Part shown: one piece after another, positions 35,690 to 45,810 of the stretch
Layout: each line of letters starts with the position of its first letter
Position numbering within the stretch: position 1 is the first letter of the stretch
Assembly (NCBI GenBank): GCA_021904315.1
Contig: CM038922.1
Coordinates: 9,337,347 to 9,401,346 of the forward strand
DNA length: 64,000 bases
From: Sphagnum magellanicum
Taxonomy: Eukaryota > Streptophyta > Sphagnopsida > Sphagnales > Sphagnaceae
Reading direction: 5' to 3'
Made by a program: the position numbers and the translations under genes
The notes under the pieces: generated by a model
Told to the model about the DNA's origin: nothing
What the model saw: only the letters and a program-made list of their open reading frames with translations
Database searches by the model: none

Positions 35690-36830
35690 ATGTAGCATGA
35701 GCTAATGGAACATAATTAGTGGAGTGGGATCTATATGTGGTTGGGCACTAGTGGAATTGGGTGAGTGGATTGGGATGAGTGGGATGGGGTCGTTGAAATT
35801 GGGTGAGTGGAATGAGCTCAATGGAATTGGTCCTTAGTATAATGACGTCTAGTGAATGGGGTCAATGGGATTGGTCCCTAGTGTAGTGGGGTTCGGTGGA
35901 TTGGGGTTAGTGGGATTGGTCCTTAGTGTAGTGGGGTCTAGTGGAATAGGATGACCTAGGATGGGATCTAGTGGAACTAGTTAAGTGTATTGTCACTAGT
36001 GCAATGGGGTCTAGTGGGTTGGGATTAGTGGAATTAGATGGGTGGAATGGGATATAAAAGAATAAGCTAAGTGTATTGTCACCATTAGAAGGGGGTGTAG
36101 TGGAATTAAATAAGTGGGATGGGATCTAGTGGAGTGGGATAATTGATCTGTCACCAATGGAATGGATATAATGGAATTGGCTAAGTGCATTGCCACTAGT
36201 GGAATGGGTGGAATGTAGTGGGATCTAGTGGAATTAGCTAAATGTGTTGTCACCAATAGAATGGGTCCTTAATGTAGTGGGATTTAGTGGAACTAGCTAA
36301 ATGTATTGTCACTATTAGAAGGGGTGTAATGGAAGTGGATGAGTGAAATGGGCTAACTGAATTGTCACTAGTGGAATGGGGTCTACTTGAAGATTTAGTG
36401 GAATGGGGCTTAGTTGATGATTTAGTGAAATAAAATCTAGTGGAACTGGCTAGGTGTACTATCAACAATATATAAGGGTTTAATGGAATGGGATCTAGTG
36501 GAACTAGGTAGGTGTATTATCAACAGTGGAATGGGATAAGTTTGTTGTGACCAATGGAATGGATTAGTGGATGTTATCTACTAGAATGTGGTTTCAATGG
36601 ACTGGGCACTAGGAAGAAATCAAGTGGAATGATATCAGTGGATGTTATACACTTGAATAGGATTTATGTGCATTCATGTAGAAGTGGAATGGGATGCAAT
36701 CTAGATGAAATTGTTTAGTATAATGGAATCATTTAGTGGATTGATATTAGTGGAAACTAAGTTTAATGTAATGGAACCTGGTGGGATGGGACATTTTAAA
36801 ATGTCTATAGAATGGAATACTAAGTCCAGC
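35690..36830 (+). repeat. Minisatellite rich in GTGGAATGGG and CTAGTGGAA
   Basis: About 1.1 kb of interwoven short motifs: GTGGAATGGGATCTAGTGGA, ACTAGCTAAGTGTATTGTCA and GGTCCTTAGTGTAGTGGGG, in variable order. The complement contains many CCATTCCACT motifs like those beside the CACTA-like end at 32401. Translations on the minus strand (36011-36256, 36250-36468) are Ser/Thr/His/Pro-rich artefacts of the repeat. Confidence 0.85.
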
Positions 36831-37021
36831 TTGGGTTGGACACTCACCAATATTGTTGGGTGCTTTGTTGAAAGCCCTACAAAAATGGCTTCAAGTTTGT
36901 TTTCATGGTTGCTTTCAAGTGCTCCTCCCCTTGTACCCTACACCACATGAACACATAAAATGTAATGTTACTCAATGCACATACATTTCTCCAAATAGCT
37001 TCACCATCTAAATAGGGTGAA

Positions 37022-37453
37022 TCAAATCCTACTGCATTGGTGTAATCTAGAAGTGTAGTACATATATTTTTCTACCTCTAATGACATGCTATGGATGATG
37101 GACATGCGCCTTTGTTTCCAAGGTTTGCTCACCATCGCGTGGATCTTATTCATCCACTCACTCTCGTGTTTAGCATGGGGAGTTTTCCAATAGTAAACCA
37201 ACTTGGGCCATGCATCCATTGGGTAATCATCTAGCCTTGCTACATCCCCTCCCACCTTCCACAACTTCCTCCACTTTTGTCTTGCAGAGCTTAGATGTTC
37301 TTGGATGTACTTCTCTACTTTGTCGGGTTTCAACGATGGGTCAATTATAAACAATTGACCAAGTTTAGCATGAATTGCATCCCATTGCATAGGTAAGTGT
37401 GTCCTAAAATTATGAATTGACACATCTAGGTAACAATACGCCATTTCCTTCAC
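37022..37453 (-). pseudogene. En/Spm-type plant transposase fragment (Transposase_24-like)
   Basis: The minus frame encodes 143 residues. WDAIHAKLGQLFIID, then SARQKWRKLWK and the tail WPKLVYYWKTPHAKHESEWM fit the layout of the plant Ptta/En/Spm transposase family, where W..L..YW.(S/T)P......S..N is the best-conserved signature. The usual downstream H..G/S phrase is not seen. It opens without an ATG (GTG at 37453) and is broken upstream, so it is a fragment. It agrees with the CACTA-ended miniature elements in this window. Confidence 0.6.
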
Positions 37454-37618
37454 CTTTTGCTACCAATATGTTCAGCCACTCACAATCTCCCCAATTTCAT
37501 TTGTTGGGATCATCACTTATTGAAGTCTCCTAGATAGAATGGATTCCTTCACCTCTTTTTGTAGGTCCCCATGGAACCTCTTAGTTTCCTTCTTCTATGC
37601 ATGTTGTGTGGCCTTTTG

Positions 37619-38115
37619 CTAAGCTATAACCTCTTCAACAAGTCCCCCATGATGGCCAAGGAACTTTGAAAGATAAACAATTTGTTGGCCTGGCACAAGC
37701 CCACCATTTGGGCCTACCACATTAATTGGATGTTGGACATTGTCGAACCAATTGCCTTGAACATACCATTTCTTAGGTGTTTGGTTCATTGTTGGAGCCA
37801 TTAAATTTGTCAATTCCTTACAGTACCAACAATGCTAGCACACACATTAGTTTTGGACAACCTACATTAGGTCCACCTACCATGGTCAAAGATTTGTATC
37901 AATGTTCCAAACATTGCTAATCCATTTTTTTGCTAGGCCATAAAACTGTACAATAAGAACACAGCTTGGGTGGAAACTAAGTAAAATTTTGGTGGATTTC
38001 GATGGAGTGTGGGTGGACATTGGACCTGCCAACAACCAACATCATTATCAAGCCATTGTGCATCACATTTGTGGGTGAAAACAATCTTAGTATTAACACC
38101 AAGCTCTGGAGTCAA
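37619..38115 (-). pseudogene. Upstream part of the same transposase-like remnant
   Basis: Minus frames 38115-37933 and 37813-37619 (KKWYVQGNWFDNVQHP; LVPGQQIVYLSKFLGHHGGL) precede the transposase-like fragment at 37022-37453 and are separated from it by stops. Membership in the same gene is inferred from order and strand only. Confidence 0.35.
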
Positions 38116-38196
38116 ATGGAAACTATATTACCACATATAATTATAGTAGAGAGTAGGTAGAACTACCATCCATTGGAGGAGTTTGAAAAATGTAAA

Positions 38197-39021
38197 ACAA
38201 TTATATAATTCACACTTTAGCCCATATATGCCATGCATGTAATAGTCAGTTACAACCACGTCCAACCAATACTAGCTTGGACTGTATTTTATAAGTTTTC
38301 ATAATAGATGTTTAGGTAGGCCAGAACACGTGAGTAATATCCCAGCATGGTACCCACACTGTAAATCTAAATCAATGAAATTACACAATGGAAACCCAAT
38401 TATATTCAACATTTATAGTTTCTCATATGAACAAGCAAGTCTCTTTATGTGAAAATGGTCATCTATGTGGAAAGCTAGGCATTGGTCACCCATTATCAGA
38501 TCAAGGGCATGTTTTGGTTTCCATGGATTTAGCACCTTTGCAAAAGTGCAATACAATTCACCATTCAATCATGCATCACAAAAATCAAGATTACGCATAA
38601 CCATTCAACCAATAATCACTAACATGAATTTGAGTCTTGAACAGATTTAGGATTGTCATAATATACAGTATTGGGCGCTACATTTCTCAATTAAAAGCTC
38701 ATAATAAAATCCAAATACTAAGTTAAACTTTATCATTGACTGAGAATTCCTTGCAATATAATCCTTATGTTAATATATTTGTAATCATTGTAATAAGTTC
38801 AACATATTCCACAAATCTTTTAAAAACATCTTGCAATGTAATACTCGTTCTTGCAATGACACTTCACTATACAATAAGGTTGGAACATGATTAGAAGTTC
38901 AGTGGAATTCAAATGGACATTCAATGGCGTCCCAACAAATTCCACACAAGTTCCATTCCCCTTGCATTCATGCTCCCAAAAGACTATGCCCACTATTGGG
39001 CATACCAATGTAAAGAGGGCT
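38197..39021 (+). repeat. Tandem 0.8-kb duplication, first copy
   Basis: Matches 39084-39891 from end to end in the same orientation, offset 887 bp, with numerous substitutions and small indels. Shared phrases include TTTCATAATAGATGTTT, CTATGTGGAAAGCTA and a TGCATTCATGCTCCCAAAAG block near the right end. Short frames here (38388-38600, 38887-39084) are not conserved in the second copy, so it is not coding. Confidence 0.85.
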
Positions 39022-39083
39022 TATTGTGTTAGCATTGAAGAACCAATGAACAATTCCAAATGGAGACATGCCAACATTCTATG

Positions 39084-39891
39084 ACAACTATATAGTTCAC
39101 ATTTTAGCCCAAATGTGCCATGCATGTAACTATTAGTTACAATGATGTCCAACCAATATATAGCTTCGATAGTATTCTAAAAAGTTTCATAATAGATGTT
39201 TGAATAGGCCAGAACATGTGAGTAACATCCCACCATGGTAGCCACTTTATACATCTAAATCAATGAAGTTACACAATGATACCCCAAGTAAATTCAACAT
39301 TTCTAGTTTCTTGTATGTACAAGTAAATCTTTTTATGTGAAAACACCTATGTGGAAAGCTAAGCATTGGCCACCCATTATTAGATTAGGGGCATGTTTTG
39401 GTCTCCAAGGATTTAGCACTTCCACAAAAGTGCAATGTAGTTCACCATTCACCCAAGCATCACAAGAATCAAGATTGCGCACACCATTCAACTAATAATC
39501 ACTAACATGAATTTGAGGTTTGAGTAAATTAAGGACCGTCATAATATACTTAATGTGCTACACACTTTTCAATTAATGACTCATAATAACATCCAAATAC
39601 AAAGTTCAACTTTATCATTGACTAAAAACTCCTTACAATAAATCCTTATGTTAAGAAAGTTGTAGTCATTGTAATAAATTCAACATATTCCACAAACCTT
39701 TAGAAAACATCTTGCAATGTAATATTTTTTTTTGCAATGACACCTCACTATATAGTAAGGGTGGAACTTGATTGGAAGTTCAATGGACATTCAATGGATT
39801 CCCAATAGACTCCACACAAGTTCCATTCCCCTTGCATTCATGCTCCCAAAAGACAATGCCAACTATTGGGCATACCAATGTAAAAAGGGCC
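39084..39891 (+). repeat. Tandem 0.8-kb duplication, second copy
   Basis: Second copy of 38197-39021. A spacer of about 60 bp lies between them and the second copy ends roughly 100 bp before the truncated end of the gypsy RT remnant. Confidence 0.85.
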
Positions 39892-39989
39892 TAATAAAAC
39901 ATCTATAAAATTGTGCCATCCCATTGAATACTTGAATTTGTTGTGGATTTTAAAGTGGTGGCATGCTTAATATTATTTGTATTTTCTTT

Positions 39990-40763
39990 GGATTTGGTAA
40001 TTTCCCTTCTTTGGAAACAATAAAACCTAATATCATCCTTGAAAATATCATAAATGCACATTTTTCTAGAATCAAACTAATGTCATATTATCTGCATTTT
40101 TGAAAACATAGTATAAGCTTTTGCAAATGTCTTTTTATGTCACTTGACACTATAAAGTCATCCATAAATATCTTCATAAAATTGTCCAAATATTCTCTAA
40201 ATGCTTTGGCAATAGCTATTTGATATGTTGGAGGTCCATTTTAAACTCCAAATTACATCACCTTCCATATAAAAGCCCTTAGTCTGTAACAAATGTAGTT
40301 TTGTATCTGTCCTTTAAAGTTATAAAGATTTTATAATATCCCAAATATCCAACTAAAAAAAATATGCTTCATAACCTGATACTGTGTTCAATACTTCATA
40401 TGTGAAAGGTAACGGTTATGGATCCTTCTTTGTGGCTGCATTTAGTTTTTAAAAATCTATACAAATTTATAGCTTGCCATTTTTCTTGGGTACTACTATT
40501 ATGGGTGACAACCATGTAGTCTCCTCTACAAATTGAATGAATTCAACTGCTAACAATTTATTTATATCTTATTTGATTACTATAACATAGTTTGGATTGA
40601 ATTTGTATTTAGCCTGATGTGTCAGTGGTATAGTAGTGTCCAACTCAATTAAATGTTTTACTAGCTCTGGTGGAATTTCTTTCAGATCTTTGTATGTCCA
40701 TGCAAAAACATCTTCGAATTCCTTCAATAGTTGCTCCACTTCCAACACCTTGCATGTTTCCAA
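39990..40763 (-). pseudogene. Ty3/gypsy reverse transcriptase remnant of the 45-kb element
   Basis: The minus frame 40763-40569 reads LLKEFEDVFAWTYKDLKEIP, then HLIELDTTIPLTHQAKYKFN. Further downstream, in broken frames, come SPIIVVPKKNGKL, ICIDFKKLNAATKKDP and PLPFTYEVLNTVSGYEAY, the N-terminal RT blocks. The catalytic box region is heavily decayed, and the element is truncated near 39990, so no RNase H or integrase follows. Confidence 0.85.
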
Positions 40764-41955
40764 CTATGCATTAATCTTCACCATTTGTGGTTCTACATCA
40801 ATTCCCATATTAAGTTTCATCAATTGCTGATCTTCAATTAACATCCATCCAATTAGCTGTAATTCATGTGCTTTGATTTTTACTAAAGTTTCGTTCACTA
40901 CAACATTCCTTGGTTGATGATTATAGTATGTTTATGGATACACCTTATCTTCCAGAGCTACTTCTAGTTCATATTTGTTGTTAGCTATCTTTTTCTCTAT
41001 GCTTTGTACTCCAAAGTTCTATTATGAAATACTAATATTCACATCTGTATCCATGATCTCCACATTTGTGGTTTTCATAGATTGAATTGTCTAAGGTAAA
41101 CTCATTGTTGCTATTGAAAACATTTTTGGCTTTGTAACAAAATGATATCTTTTTTTTCATTTGTGGTGCCATTTTGATAATCATAGCACAATAACATTTA
41201 TAGTCTTTTTACTTCACCTCCCAAATGCTTGGTGACTATAATTATTTTGACTATCCCATTCCCTTATATGGTAACAATGTTACTCCCCCAATCATGCGCC
41301 ACTTCAGCATCCCTCAACCATGGTCTCTCCAACAACATGGAATAATTAAAATCCACCACACTATTATGAAATACAGTAAACATAGTTATGAAACAAATGC
41401 CATGAACATATATCTTTAGATTTCTAATCAACCCCATTGGTTTTATGGTTGTTTGATTTACCATCCTTTGATTATATGGTGTAGGTTTAGGCTTTGGAAG
41501 CCCCAACCTCGATCTCAACTATTCTGTGATAATATTAACTCTAAAACCTCTATCTAGCAACACATCTTCTATTATATTCTTCCTAATATGTACTTGGATA
41601 ACTGCTATATGATTATCTATTACCACAATAACTATTCCTACCTTTGGTATCGAATAACCAACTTGTTTATCAATGGTTGCTCTACTTACATTTTGAATTT
41701 TCTTTAGTTTTAACTTCTGCTAAAGATATCTCTTTAACTCATGAGTTATTTTAAACAATTGTCTCAAGTTCAAAGTATAACTTGTTTCTAACATCCATTT
41801 ACCAATGTTTAGAAAATATTTTATATTGTGATTAGTTTTTCTTATGAATTCACTACCTCCTAAAATTTTTATGCTTCCACAAGAGTAGTATTTGGCATAC
41901 CTGGCTAGGTTGTTTTCCATCTTTCTGTGGATGTGGATGACCTTTCTAGCTGGGT
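40764..41955 (-). pseudogene. Gypsy protease-region remnant
   Basis: The minus frame 41518-41264 contains LGLPKPKPTPYNQRMVNQTT, KPMGLIRNLKIYVHGI and SMLLERPWLRDAEVAHDWGS, the conserved region between gag and RT in plant gypsy elements. A further frame 41959-41720 lies upstream. Stops interrupt the polyprotein between these blocks. Confidence 0.8.
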
Positions 41956-42380
41956 TCATGTCTTTTTAATTTGTTGAATTGTCTCCACCATTGATTTCTT
42001 CAACCGTTTTTCTTTATCCCAATCAACAACATTTTTTTCTTTCCTTGGCTCTCTACCCTTGAACACATGTTTTTCAATTGCCTTACTTCTTGTTGTAACA
42101 TTAACATCCACCACATTCACATATGTAGTGGTTGTTTGTGTTTTAGCAATAGGTTGAACCTTTGCTATTATCATAGATTCCCATGAAATAACTTCCACAT
42201 CTCAATAAACTTTGGACAATCGATCATTTTATGTCCATTCAAACCATAGATTTTTGTGTGGTTTTTGACTAGGTTGGGTTATTTCTATAGCTACCATTAT
42301 AGTCTACTCCTTTTTTTTGCATATCTCCACATTGTCATTAGTCATTCCACAATTTGTGCAAAGCTTGTTAGTCTTCCATG
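41956..42380 (-). pseudogene. Gypsy gag-pol junction with degenerate zinc knuckle
   Basis: Frame 42198-41956 (TTRSKAIEKHVFKGREPRKE; VVDWDKEKRLKKSM) is homologous to 27541-27810. Upstream CTNCGMTNDNVEICKKK (about 42312-42362) is a CCHC-like knuckle with C-x2-C and a final C kept but the His replaced. Confidence 0.75.
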
Positions 42381-42920
42381 TATTACTTTGTGTTTTTGGT
42401 GGTGTTACCTATTTTGTATTATGTAGTACTAATAGTGCATTCCTTGTTTTGGGAGTAGTCATCCCTTCTTCACACAACATTGCTGCCTCCTTATGATGTT
42501 GAAATGTTGAACCATTTCATCCATGTAGTTGCAATTCTAAGGTATGAATGCAACCCATTTTAAACACAATAGTTAGGAAATTGTCTATGGTTCGCACTTG
42601 TAAACCATGAGCCATCTTTTGAATTCATTCATAATAAATTTCTACTTTCTCAATTTCCTCCTGCTTCATGTTTTTCAACTCCATGTATATTTGCTCATCA
42701 TTCTGAGTCTTCCAATGACGTTTGTAAAATGCTTGTGTAAGTTCCGAAAAAATACAGTCAGGAAATTATGACATGTAATTATGGCACTAGTCCAATGCCA
42801 TATTTCTTAACGTATAGCTAAATGCATTGATGATATATTCTTCAAAAGTTTTTGCATTTGCCTTCATTGTAAAATTAAACATTCTAACATGAACATCTGG
42901 GTCAACATTTTTTTTGAAAT
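42381..42920 (-). pseudogene. Gypsy gag capsid-region remnant
   Basis: In broken minus frames: ALDWCHNYMS, FYKRHWKTQNDEQIYMELKN and KVEIYYE, clearly related to the gag at 28091-28760. Confidence 0.75.
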
Positions 42921-44637
42921 CATGATACTTAAAAGCTACCTTGATTGGCCTCATAAAATGGCCATCTATGTGATTAGAAATTCTTTAAATCATGATAGAT
43001 GGTCCTCGATACTCTCTTTTTGGATCTTTTACATTTGTACTTCTATACCCTGTAGTAGTTATTGGGTTTATCAATGGTCTATCTATGGTTTTGTGTACAT
43101 GAGTAGTCATTATTGGATTAATAAACACCATATGTGGTGTCCCAACAACTCCCATATTCATTGCTAGTAGTCTTGAACTTCTATTCAAACTCCTACTCGC
43201 CAAAAATCCAACCTATCCACGATCCAAATTAACTGTAGATCCGATAACTATTCCTTTTTTGGCAACATTAATGTCAGACTCAACAACCATATCCACTCAT
43301 GTGGTTGTTATTATCGCATTAAGTGATTGAACAACATTTATCCCAACATGTTTTTTTCAGGTTTTAATAATTGTTGCTTCTAACATCCTTAGTGAAGTTG
43401 TGTTGACTTTAGTCTAATGATGTTCCATTATGTGGTTACCCATTGGTATCCTCTATGGTACAAAATGTGGATGTGAGTACACCTTTATTCTTAATATGAA
43501 CAAATGGACGAATCTGTCGATTTTCTGATCCAAATTGACTTCCCAACTCCATGTCTTTTAGTATGTTCTACACTATAGGAATTCCTTATTCCTATTCCTA
43601 TGATTGATCCATTAATGTTCTTGCTACATTATGTAACTCCACATGTCTAGCAATACCTATTCTGATGTGGAAAGGCACAAAAGTACAATCCATGATTACA
43701 TGTCCTTCTTCACAGAATGCACAAATTCTTGAAAATAATCTGATTACTTTTGAATCTGCAGATTCATGGTCCTATGTTTTGGTTGGGTACCTTGTTTGAT
43801 CTAGTTCTAAATTCCCTTGATGTGAATATGGTTGCGATACTTCATCCAACACATTCACCTATGCTTCTGCATATTCAAACGATCATAGGTAATTTTTAAT
43901 CTCTTCAAACACATCGATATTGGTGTTTTCTTCCACCTCCCAATCTTCCACTGGTTCATAGTAATTTGGAGATGTTGACTGATACTCAAACTTGGGTCGT
44001 ATCCCTCCTATAACATCCCTTCTTTGATTAATCATTAACTTTCGATTAGAGATTCCCTACGACTGATCAAGAATTACAGAAGTCCCTATTCCATTTTGAT
44101 TTCTACAATTTTGAACCACAAATTACGGCTAAAAAATATACTTCACCCACTCATTTGGATGAGTAATTGACTATATTTCTCTCCGTGGAGATCGTCCATA
44201 CTTTACATCGTACCACTTTTTGTGGTAGAAACAACATGTGCCCTGAGGTCTTTCTTCTGTTATCAGAAATCGTCTGTTTAACATCAAATTTCAATATGGG
44301 GTTTCTGTAAGCCTTACATACTCCTCTCCATTTTCAAAATCGTATTTTGTTCATCTTTTAGTGACTTGACAATCTGCTTCCAAGTCCAATTATTGTTGTA
44401 AACTTTAAATTACCATCCGATTCATCTTGTTTCACAATCCTTCGTCTTCAAAATCTATAGTTTGCTTTACAGTCCTTACAACATCAACCACTTAAACCTC
44501 TAATACTTTCTACCATACCCCCTTTAAATTCTGAATAAAAAATAAAATCACTCATTTAAACCTTCTCATCTACAATACAAAATTAGAAATTGTAGAAAAA
44601 CTTATTTGTTATTGTAATAAAAACATTAAAGAAATTC
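42921..44637 (-). pseudogene. Gypsy gag N-terminal region and leader, decayed
   Basis: Minus frame 43203-42985 (RSLNRSSRLLAMNMGVVGTP) is in the position of gag N-terminus; the rest up to the PBS has no strong motif. Assigned by position between gag capsid and PBS. Confidence 0.45.
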
Positions 44638-44655
44638 CCCACAAGATGGTGACCA
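44638..44655 (-). other. Candidate primer-binding site
   Basis: TGGTCACCATCTTGTGGG on the minus strand, two bases after the LTR end (TAGCA-TT-TGG), the same layout as at 30146-30162. Confidence 0.6.
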
Positions 44656-44657
44656 AA

Positions 44658-45321
44658 TGCTAGAAGTGAAATTTGATCCCTACATAATTATTTCACATTA
44701 TTATAACAACATATTTGCATTACAATATGCACACATTCACAATTATTACCAAGTTGATTCTAAACACACCTGACTTTGCAATTCATTAAAACACCATAAT
44801 CTACACTTCAAAATACAATGCCAAAAAAATCAAAGACAAAATTGCAGTTCATTACATTATATTTTTGACACTATAAAAGATTCACACATAATATGGATAT
44901 GGAAATTGTTGCAGGAGTTTGTATTTTTTTGTTTTACTGAAAACTAAACCAAAATTATAGCAAAAAAATTCCATGTTTTGTTGAAAATGAAATCAAAACA
45001 TCAAATAAAATCTATGGTGTATCCAAAACAAATATGTGATTTTCTACTACAAAGGACTTGCAACTCCTTTAACTCTTTTCCAAAACTATTATGTGATTTT
45101 CTACTACAAAGGACTTGCAACTCCTTTAACTCTTCCCAAAACTATGTGTCTAAAAATCCCCCTCCTTCCCAGAATTTTCCCTTTTGGGTAGTCCCAAGTC
45201 ACATCATCATGGTTCCCAAAAACAACAATTATTCAAAATTCAAACTAACAATGTTCCACAATTAGTTCCTATATAAATGCCTTGTTCATCCAAACCATGC
45301 ACTCATCCTACCCCCTTAACA
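44658..45321 (-). mobile_element. Gypsy 5' LTR, 664 bp, same family as the solo LTR at 60 kb
   Basis: On the minus strand it begins TGTTAAGGGGGTAGGATGAG and ends CTTCTAGCA, then PBS and gag follow. The whole length matches 60050-60685 in the opposite orientation, which fixes both ends. A TATA-like TTTATATAGG lies near 45270 on the minus strand. It contains a 57-bp duplication absent from the solo copy. Confidence 0.9.
45033..45146 (+). repeat. 57-bp tandem duplication within the LTR
   Basis: TATGTGATTTTCTACTACAA and the following bases occur from 45033 and again from 45090, nearly identical. The related LTR at 60 kb has a single copy, so the duplication arose after the two copies separated. 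Confidence 0.9.
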
Positions 45322-45652
45322 CTTACTTGTTACCATTTTTTTACTTGTAAACTTAAAAAATATAGTTTTCAAAACTTCTAACCTTCTTTCAACATCTCAA
45401 ATCAAATGGAGCTTCTAGATTTCCTCATTGACATCTTTAGCCTCCCTCTAATTAGCTTTTCAAAAACAATTGTAGAAAAAATTGTCATTTAGACTTGGAA
45501 AAGTATCCCCCACAAATTATGTTAATTTTTGAAGGTTGGGGATGAATTTTAATATGAAAAAAAATGCCATTGAAAAATTATATATATATTAAAATGTTCA
45601 CCCACATCAATATTGAGGGCTGAAAAAAAAATTATTTACAAAAAAATTCATA
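45322..45652. other. Intergenic DNA
   Basis: No recognisable gene or repeat. The bases next to the LTR (CTTAC, 45322-45326) would be the target-site copy, but the far end of the element is lost, so it cannot be checked. Confidence 0.45.
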
Positions 45653-45807
45653 CACTACAACAAAAGGTGTTTTTATATGCCAAGTAATTTCACTGGATCT
45701 TTGAGTGAATTCATTGGTTATAGTGAACGGGGACCAATGAAGAAGCAATGAATTCACTAGTTTAATGAATAGGGACTAGTGAACTACATCCACATTTTGT
45801 AGTAGTG
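45653..45807 (-). mobile_element. Miniature CACTA-ended element, 155 bp, with 3-bp target duplication
   Basis: Starts CACTACAACAAAAGGTG and ends TTTTGTAGTAGTG, flanked by ATA at 45650-45652 and 45808-45810. In reverse complement it aligns with the copy at 25994-26146, sharing the ends and the CTAGTGAATTCATTG-like core. Confidence 0.9.
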
Positions 45808-45810
45808 ATA

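Noticed and set aside
36011..36468. Ser/Thr/His/Pro-rich minus-strand repeats resembling a cell-wall protein
   Set aside because: They are produced by the GTGGAATGGG-type minisatellite and have no signal peptide or conserved start.
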